Source: ATZT02 sp964655115 (GTDB taxonomy: Bacteria; Actinomycetota; Actinomycetes; S36-B12; UBA5976). Taken from it: a stretch of DNA of 64,000 bases. A model generated the notes under the pieces. The model did not search any database, was not told where the DNA came from, and worked only from the letters and a program-made list of their open reading frames with translations. The stretch spans positions 24,015-88,014 of the forward strand of contig CAZZKM010000003.1 of NCBI GenBank assembly GCA_964655115.1, read 5' to 3'. The position numbers were made by a program, and so were the translations under genes. Positions 58,441 to 64,000 of the stretch are shown piece by piece. The first letter of the stretch is position 1. Each line of letters opens with the position of its first letter.

Positions 58441-60252
58441 ATGCCTGGACGTATTAGAAATGACGACATTGCTTTAGTTCGAGATAAGTCTCGAATAGAT
58501 GAAGTGGTCAGAGAACACGTTGCATTAAAGAGTGCTGGAAGTTCTCTTAAAGGATTATGTCCTTTTCATGATGAAAAAACTCCTTCATTCCACGTGACTC
58601 CTTCTAAAGGGTTTTGGTATTGCTTTGGATGCGGAGAAGGGGGAGATGTATTTAGTTTTATACAAAAAGTTGAGCACTCAACATTTAGTGAATCAGTAGA
58701 AAAGTTAGCTAATAAATATAACATTTCACTTCGGTATGAAGAAAATTTCACAAGTCCTAATACAGGCCAAAGAAGTAAAATCCTTGAAGCAAATAAATTA
58801 GCATCAGAGTTTTATCAACAAAATCTTGAATCCCCTGAAGCTGAAATCGGAAGAAAATTTCTGAAAGAACGTGGATTTGATAAAAATTCAGCTCAAATTT
58901 TTAATATTGGATATGCCAATAAAAACTGGGATAATTTAACAAAGTATTTGAAACAAAAAGGTTTTACAGAACAAGAATTAGTTTTTGCAGGCCTTTCAAT
59001 TACTGGTCAAAAAGGAACTTATGATCGATTTCGAGGAAGATTAATTTGGCCAATAAAAGATGCTAGCGGTGAAGTTGTTGGTTTTGGTGCAAGAAGATTG
59101 TTTGATGACGATCAAGGTCCAAAATATTTGAACACTCCAGAAACTTTAGTTTATAAAAAAAGTCAAGTCCTTTATGGCTTAGACCAAGCGAAAAAAGAAA
59201 TAACTTCTAAGAAACAAGTTGTAATTGTAGAGGGCTATACAGATGTTATGGCTTGCCATTTATCTGGAGTAAAAACGGCTGTGGCAACTTGCGGAACAGC
59301 TTTTGGCGAAGATCATGCAAGAATTCTTAGAAGATTTTTAATGGATGAAGAGCAATTTACCGGAGAAATTATTTACACTTTTGACGGTGACGAAGCTGGT
59401 CAAAAAGCGGCATTAAAAGCTTTTAATTTAGATCAAACTTTTTCTACACGTACTTTCGTAGCTATAGAAAAAAATGGACTAGATCCTTGCGATTTAAGAC
59501 AAAGAAGTGGAAATGATGCAATCGTTGCTCTGATTGCTGCGAAAGTTCCACTTTTTGAATTTGTAATCAGAACTGCAATTTCTAAATTTGATTTAAATAA
59601 TGCCGAAGGTAGAGTTCTTGCATTAAAAGCAGCTGCTCCTATTGTTTCAAATATCAAAGATAAAGCTTTAAAACCTGAATACATAAGACTTTTAGCGGGT
59701 TGGCTAGGCATTGAAATCAATTCTGTTGAGCAAGCCGTTAAAGATAATAATCGACAAATAAGAAATGTAACCACTACTTCAAAAATTGAACAAAATAATA
59801 AAGAAAACATAGAATCTAGTATTGAAAAAGAAGCGCTAAAATTGATTTTTCAATTTCCCCAATTTGTCTCTGACTGGATCAAACAAGTAAATGTTGAAAC
59901 TTTTACTATTTCAAAATTTAGAGAACTATTTGAAGTCATTGACAAAATAAACATAAGTGAAGATCTAATTACAAAAATATTAGAGCAAAATGAAGATGAA
60001 GAATTAAAAAATTTAATTGCTGCATTAAGTGTGGAGGATTTTAAAGCAGTGGTGGATAAAAAATACGTCGATTCAATATTTGCCCGATTACTTGAATTAA
60101 GTACTTCAAGAACTATCGCAGATCTAAAGAGCCAATTGCAAAGACTTGAACCTGAAACAAATAGTAAGGATCACGATAAGTTGTTCCAGGACTTACTAGA
60201 ACTAGAGGAATATCGAAGAGCACTTCGAGAAAAGGCAATGGGAACTTCTTGA
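58441..60252 (+). CDS. dnaG: DNA primase
   Basis: Replication primase of 603 residues. CHC2-type zinc ribbon has C40, H43, C61 and C64 (LCPFHDEKTPSF, WYCFGCGEGGD). The TOPRIM catalytic region has IVEGYTDVMA and FDGDEAGQKAA. The C-terminal helicase-binding region from about 440 is less conserved. It is the last gene of the glyS-dusB-ydcF-dgt-dnaG run and is followed by tRNA-Asn. Confidence 0.96.
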   Translation: MPGRIRNDDIALVRDKSRIDEVVREHVALKSAGSSLKGLCPFHDEKTPSFHVTPSKGFWYCFGCGEGGDVFSFIQKVEHSTFSESVEKLANKYNISLRYEENFTSPNTGQRSKILEANKLASEFYQQNLESPEAEIGRKFLKERGFDKNSAQIFNIGYANKNWDNLTKYLKQKGFTEQELVFAGLSITGQKGTYDRFRGRLIWPIKDASGEVVGFGARRLFDDDQGPKYLNTPETLVYKKSQVLYGLDQAKKEITSKKQVVIVEGYTDVMACHLSGVKTAVATCGTAFGEDHARILRRFLMDEEQFTGEIIYTFDGDEAGQKAALKAFNLDQTFSTRTFVAIEKNGLDPCDLRQRSGNDAIVALIAAKVPLFEFVIRTAISKFDLNNAEGRVLALKAAAPIVSNIKDKALKPEYIRLLAGWLGIEINSVEQAVKDNNRQIRNVTTTSKIEQNNKENIESSIEKEALKLIFQFPQFVSDWIKQVNVETFTISKFRELFEVIDKINISEDLITKILEQNEDEELKNLIAALSVEDFKAVVDKKYVDSIFARLLELSTSRTIADLKSQLQRLEPETNSKDHDKLFQDLLELEEYRRALREKAMGTS

Positions 60253-60316
60253 TTAGTGGCCACTTATTAATTAACAAAGCACAACTTGGTAAGTTTGAAC
60301 TTACGCTAAAAGTTAT

Positions 60317-60389
60317 TCCCGCATAGCTCAATTGGCAGAGCACTCGACTGTTAATCGAGTGGTTCCTGGTTCGAGTCCAGGTGCGGGAG
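60317..60389 (+). tRNA. tRNA-Asn (anticodon GTT)
   Basis: TCCCGCATAGCTCAATTGG begins the cloverleaf. The anticodon arm CTCGA-CTGTTAA-TCGAG gives GTT; the T arm is GGTTCGAGTCC. The acceptor stem TCCCGCA/TGCGGGA is perfect. Discriminator is G, as expected for Asn. CCA is not encoded. Confidence 0.97.
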
Positions 60390-60414
60390 CAGAAAATATG
60401 GTTAGAGAAAACTA

Positions 60415-61122
60415 ATGCCAGGAAAAATAGCCCTTGTCGGATCTGGGGAGTGGCTTCCTGTGATGTTGGATGTTGAAAAAGAACTGTTTGAAAATCAAAA
60501 ACCTGTTTATGTCCAATTATCAACTGCTGCAGGATTAGAAGGAGAAAAAAGACTAAATCATTGGAAAGATCTTGGTTTTGCGCAATCAAAAAGATTAGGC
60601 GTTGAACAAAGATGGCTTCCAGTTTTCGATGCACAATCTGCAAATAATTTTGAAATAGTCGAACAAATTCAAGATGCAGGAGTAATTTATTTAAGTGGAG
60701 GAGACCCCACTTATCTTTCTGAATCATTAAGAAATTCTCTGGTATGGGATGAAATTGTTTCTAAGTGGCAAAGTGGTGTATCTATTGCAGGTTGTAGTGC
60801 CGGTGCAATGGCATTTACCGATTGGGTTCCTACCATGAAAATAAAATTGAATAGAAAAGATCAACACGTAAAAGGATTAGGTTTACTGCCACACCTAAGA
60901 GTGATTCCTCATTTTGATCGCATGCTTGGCTGGATTCCAGATCTATTAACTAGATACTTACTTAACACACCTGAAAATGTGACGTTACTAGGAATTGATG
61001 AAGATACTGCATTAGTTGGGGATGGACATAATTGGAAAGTTATGGGTAGACAATCTGTGTGGGTATTAACAAAAAATGGCAGACAAGAATTTAAATCTGG
61101 AGAAACCTTAATTACTAATTAG
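60415..61122 (+). CDS. Peptidase S51-like / class I glutamine amidotransferase-like hydrolase
   Basis: A 235-residue alpha/beta protein. VIYLSGGDPTYLSESL and the nucleophile elbow IAGCSAGAMAFTD (Ser in CSAGAM) are typical of the S51 dipeptidase E/cyanophycinase group. A histidine in VIPHFDRML could complete the dyad. Substrate is unknown; small peptides or a stored amide are possible. It follows tRNA-Asn by 25 bp and is convergent with the GMC gene, overlapping by 8 bp. Confidence 0.82.
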   Translation: MPGKIALVGSGEWLPVMLDVEKELFENQKPVYVQLSTAAGLEGEKRLNHWKDLGFAQSKRLGVEQRWLPVFDAQSANNFEIVEQIQDAGVIYLSGGDPTYLSESLRNSLVWDEIVSKWQSGVSIAGCSAGAMAFTDWVPTMKIKLNRKDQHVKGLGLLPHLRVIPHFDRMLGWIPDLLTRYLLNTPENVTLLGIDEDTALVGDGHNWKVMGRQSVWVLTKNGRQEFKSGETLITN

Positions 61123-62779
61123 TTTCTCCGTGTTTATACCATTTTGCATATTCGGGATCCAATGGTTTCTTATTTAAAATTAAATCTGCAGCTTTTTCTG
61201 CCACCATCATTACAGGAGCATAAATATTTGCATTTGTAACGTAAGGAAATACCGAGGCATCAACAATTCTTAAACCCTCAACTCCATGTACTTTCATAGA
61301 ATTTGGATCAACCACAGACATTTCATCTGTGCCCATTTTGGCAGTACAAGATGGGTGATAGGCGGTTTCTCCATCTTTAGCAACCCATTTCAAGATTTCA
61401 TCAGGGGTTGAGACACTTGGACCCGGTGAAATTTCACCACCATTAAATTCATCCATAGCTTTTTGAGTCAAGATTTTTCTGGCAATTTGAATCGCTTCAA
61501 CCCATTCTTGTTTATCTTGATTAGTTGATAAATAATTAAATTTAATTGAAGGTTTTTCATAAGGATTATTACTTTTTATTTTTACGTAACCTCTTGCATC
61601 CGAATACATAGGGCCAATATGTATCTGATATCCATGACCTTTTGCGGTGACTGTTCCGTCATATCTAACTGCAATAGGTAAGAAGTGAAACATTAAATTT
61701 GGATACAAAACTTGGTCATTACTTCTGGCAAAACCTCCACCTTCAAAATGATTTGATGCTCCTGGTCCTTTTCTAAAAAATAGCCAAGCAGCACCAATAA
61801 ATGGCCTTCGCCAAAGTTGAAGGTTTGGTTGTAAAGAAACTGGTTTTTTACAAGAATATTGAACATAAACTTCTAGATGATCTTGCAAATTTTGGCCAAC
61901 ACCAGGAAGATTTTTAACAACAGGGATATTTAAGTTTCTTAAATGCATTTCATCACCAATACCTGAAAGTTGCAAAATTTGTGGAGTATTAATTGCTCCA
62001 CCGCAAAGAATTATTTCTTTAGCTTTGATAAATTCTTTTTTTCTAGATACTAGTTTTCTAAATGTGACTTCAACTCCAACTGCTTTATTTCCTTCAAAAA
62101 CTACCTTTTCAACCATGGCACGAGTTTTTATGGTTAAATTTTTCCTACTTTTTACAGGATGGATATAGGCTCTTGCTGAGGATAGTCTTTTTCCTTTTCT
62201 AACATTTCGATCAAATGGACCAAAACCTTCTTGACGGTATCCGTTAACATCATCAGTTAAATTAAAACCGGCTTGTACACATGATTCAAAAAAGGCTTTA
62301 AATAAAGGATTTTTAGCTGGACCTTTTTCTAATTCAAGTGGACCTGAATGTCCTCTAAAAATTGGATCTGCAACATGTAGAGAATTTTCCATTTTTTTGA
62401 AGTATGGAAGACAATGTGCAAAATCCCAATTTTCTAAACCTTTATCTTTTGCCCATCTTTCATAGTCCATTGGATTTCCACGTTGAAATATCATTCCGTT
62501 GATAGATCCTGATCCACCTAAAATTTTTCCACGACCGTGGTAAACCCTTCTGTTATTCATAAATTCTTCAGGTTCTGATTGATATTTCCAGTCGTAAAAT
62601 CTATTTCCAATTGGAAAAGTAAGGGCTGCTGGCATATGAACATAAACATCCCACCAATAATCAGGTCTACCAGCTTCTAAAACTAAAACTTGATTATTTG
62701 GATCTTCTGATAAACGATTTGCTAAAACAGATCCGGCAGATCCACCACCGACAATTATGTAGTCGTATTCTTTTTTCAT
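61115..62779 (-). CDS. GMC family FAD oxidoreductase (choline dehydrogenase-like)
   Basis: A 554-residue flavoprotein. The FAD motif is VGGGSAGSVLANRL near residue 10, followed by the GMC signatures GGSGSINGMIFQRG and GGAINTPQILQLSGIG. The catalytic histidine region is AYHPSCTAKMG, and the C-terminus has ASVFPYVTNANIYAPVMM. Closest named type is BetA (choline to betaine aldehyde), but GMC enzymes vary in alcohol substrate. It overlaps folD by ATGA and is third in the soxG-folD-GMC operon. Confidence 0.88.
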   Translation of the reverse strand: MKKEYDYIIVGGGSAGSVLANRLSEDPNNQVLVLEAGRPDYWWDVYVHMPAALTFPIGNRFYDWKYQSEPEEFMNNRRVYHGRGKILGGSGSINGMIFQRGNPMDYERWAKDKGLENWDFAHCLPYFKKMENSLHVADPIFRGHSGPLELEKGPAKNPLFKAFFESCVQAGFNLTDDVNGYRQEGFGPFDRNVRKGKRLSSARAYIHPVKSRKNLTIKTRAMVEKVVFEGNKAVGVEVTFRKLVSRKKEFIKAKEIILCGGAINTPQILQLSGIGDEMHLRNLNIPVVKNLPGVGQNLQDHLEVYVQYSCKKPVSLQPNLQLWRRPFIGAAWLFFRKGPGASNHFEGGGFARSNDQVLYPNLMFHFLPIAVRYDGTVTAKGHGYQIHIGPMYSDARGYVKIKSNNPYEKPSIKFNYLSTNQDKQEWVEAIQIARKILTQKAMDEFNGGEISPGPSVSTPDEILKWVAKDGETAYHPSCTAKMGTDEMSVVDPNSMKVHGVEGLRIVDASVFPYVTNANIYAPVMMVAEKAADLILNKKPLDPEYAKWYKHGETN

Positions 62780-63627
62780 TGAATTGATCTTTCCGCTTCA
62801 TCAACTACATTTGCTAAAAGCATGGCGCGAGTCATTGGTCCTGTTCCTCCAGGCATGGGAGCAAAAAATCCTGCTACATTTTTAACTTCTGGATCTATAT
62901 CTCCAACTAAACCTTTATCAGTTCTAGTAATTCCAACATCTAAAAGTGCTGCACCTTTTTTAATCATGTCTGGTTTTATCAAATGTGCAACACCGGCAGC
63001 TGCAACAATAATGTCAGCATTTTTTGTGTGCCTAATTAAATCCTTTGTTCCGGTATGACACAAAGTTACAGTTGCATTTTCAGACTTTCTGGTAAGAAGT
63101 AATCCAATTGGTCTTCCAACAGTTATGCCACGACCCACAACTACTACTTCTGCACCATCAATTGGAACTTGATATTCGCGTAATAATTCAACTATTCCTC
63201 TAGGTGTGCAGGGAAGTGGAGCATCTTGTCCAAGAACTAATCTTCCTAAATTAACAGGATGCAAACCATCTGCATCTTTTTTGGGATCCATAGCTTCTAA
63301 TGCTTTATTTGCATTTAGTCCTTTTGGTAATGGAAGTTGCACAATATAACCTGTGCAATTTGAATCTTGATTAAGTCTTTTAATAGCAGTCATAACATCA
63401 TCTTGCGAGGCGTTAGCTGGTAAATCAACTCTTATGGATGAAATTCCAACTTCTGAGCAATCTTTATGCTTTCCTCCAACATATGCGTGAGATCCAGGAT
63501 CATCTCCCACCAAGATTGTGCCAAGCCCTGGGGTAATTCCTTTTGATTTTAAAACTTCAACTCTCTTAGCCAATTCAGATTTAATTTTTTCAGCTGTTTT
63601 TTTGCCATCCAATATTATTGCAGTCAT
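62776..63627 (-). CDS. folD: Methylene-THF dehydrogenase / methenyl-THF cyclohydrolase
   Basis: A bifunctional enzyme of 283 residues that oxidises 5,10-methylene-THF to 10-formyl-THF. YVGGKHKDCSEVGI (with catalytic Lys), VQLPLPKGLN and KDADGLHPVNLGRL are followed by the NADP site GRGITVGRPIGLLL and CHTGT. It lies 15 bp after a sarcosine-oxidase gamma gene, whose enzyme yields methylene-THF, so coupling to sarcosine breakdown is likely. Confidence 0.95.
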   Translation of the reverse strand: MTAIILDGKKTAEKIKSELAKRVEVLKSKGITPGLGTILVGDDPGSHAYVGGKHKDCSEVGISSIRVDLPANASQDDVMTAIKRLNQDSNCTGYIVQLPLPKGLNANKALEAMDPKKDADGLHPVNLGRLVLGQDAPLPCTPRGIVELLREYQVPIDGAEVVVVGRGITVGRPIGLLLTRKSENATVTLCHTGTKDLIRHTKNADIIVAAAGVAHLIKPDMIKKGAALLDVGITRTDKGLVGDIDPEVKNVAGFFAPMPGGTGPMTRAMLLANVVDEAERSIQ

Positions 63628-63642
63628 ATTTATGTTCCTAGT

Positions 63643-64000
63643 CTATTGTCTTAAATATTCTGTTGAAGCATCTGTCAAAAAATTCCATAAGTGTTGAGCA
63701 AAAGATGATCTTACATATAAGTGATAAGTATTTATTGGTCCGTGATACAAAATTGCAGGACTTCTGGAAATTACAGATTGGGCACACATGCCAGGTTTAA
63801 ATACATCGTGATCTAGAGATAATTCCCAACCATGTTCCAAGACCTCTTTTGCAAACTTTCCACTTACTTCAATAAAGGTTCTTTGAGCAGAAACATCAAC
63901 GATTGATGCGAATTCATTTTTTATTTTATCTCTTAATAATTTTTCGTGATCTAAATTCGCACCTACAATTAGCCACCAATCAGGTCCTAGAGTTAGAACT
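63643..64000 (-). CDS. soxG: Sarcosine oxidase gamma subunit (partial, 5-prime beyond window)
   Basis: The minus strand reads in one frame from the window end to a TAG at 63643-63645, about 118 residues with the N-terminus missing. VLTLGPDWWLIVGA, then IVDVSAQRTFIEVSG, then the FKPGMCAQSVISRSPAILYH core and YHLYVRSSFAQHLWNFL match SoxG of heterotetrameric sarcosine oxidase, a T-protein-like (aminomethyltransferase) fold. It precedes folD by 15 bp. The alpha, beta and delta subunits would lie upstream outside the window; an ATG inside (63840) is not the true start. Confidence 0.85.
   Translation of the reverse strand, partial: VLTLGPDWWLIVGANLDHEKLLRDKIKNEFASIVDVSAQRTFIEVSGKFAKEVLEHGWELSLDHDVFKPGMCAQSVISRSPAILYHGPINTYHLYVRSSFAQHLWNFLTDASTEYLRQ

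Overview
The window is a gene-dense, AT-rich stretch (roughly one third G+C by eye) from a streamlined, low-GC actinobacterium. Phylum-level markers are a group II truncated haemoglobin (GlbO type), a mycothiol-type DsbA-like oxidoreductase, tandem clpP1-clpP2 followed by clpX, small actinobacterial families (DUF5130, DUF4233, DUF6703), an N-terminally extended RNase E/G, and a gene order (glbO...pepN-dsbA-rpiB-tig-clpP1P2-clpX-valS-folC-ndk...rne-rplU-rpmA-obgE-proBA-nadD-rsfS...holA-rpsT-lepA-hemW-hrcA-dnaJ-rsmE-phoH-ybeY-era-recO-uppS-zur-glyS-dgt-dnaG) that, as far as I recall it, mirrors the Mycobacterium tuberculosis Rv2470-Rv2343 block. Low G+C and tight packing point to an aquatic lineage such as the Nanopelagicales/acI group; this placement is inference. 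No phage, insertion sequence, CRISPR or rRNA operon is visible.

Layout. 1-6.3 kb: globin, SDR/DUF2867 protein, MscS channel, a small membrane protein with DUF5130, and aminopeptidase N. 6.4-11.8 kb: oxidoreductase, rpiB, two tRNAs, trigger factor (apparently starting at ATT), clpP1-clpP2 and clpX with a ClgR-like palindrome. 11.8-16.4 kb: valS, folC, DUF4233, ndk. 16.5-22.4 kb: the rod-shape operon mreB-mreC-mreD-mrdA-rodA. 22.4-31 kb: a long structured leader before rne, then rplU-rpmA, obgE-proB-proA, a 43-residue membrane ORF, nadD-rsfS-phosphatase and tRNA-Ala. 31-34.8 kb: a TPP riboswitch controlling a PnuC-family (PnuT-like) transporter and a P-loop kinase, followed closely by leuS. 34.8-42.3 kb: comEA-comEC-holA, rpsT, lepA, hemW. 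42.3-49.3 kb: CIRCE-hrcA-dnaJ-rsmE-HIT-phoH-ybeY-CNNM/CBS-era. 49.3-54 kb: AI-2E family exporter, recO-uppS, a zinc uptake operon (ZIP-zur) with a Zur box on its promoter, and two small genes. 54-61 kb: glyS-dusB-ydcF-dgt-dnaG, tRNA-Asn and an S51-like hydrolase. 61-64 kb: a leftward operon soxG(partial)-folD-GMC oxidoreductase that looks like methylated-amine/sarcosine catabolism joined to folate one-carbon oxidation.

Compaction is extreme. Four of six convergent protein-gene junctions share a four-base stop palindrome (CTAG or TTAA), many co-directional genes overlap by ATGA or abut, TTG/GTG starts are common, and only one classical hairpin-plus-T terminator is evident. The most interesting items are the TPP-riboswitch transporter/kinase pair (a possible thiamine-trapping module), the ATT start of tig, a possible pseudoknot leader before rplU, and the shared-stop convergent architecture.
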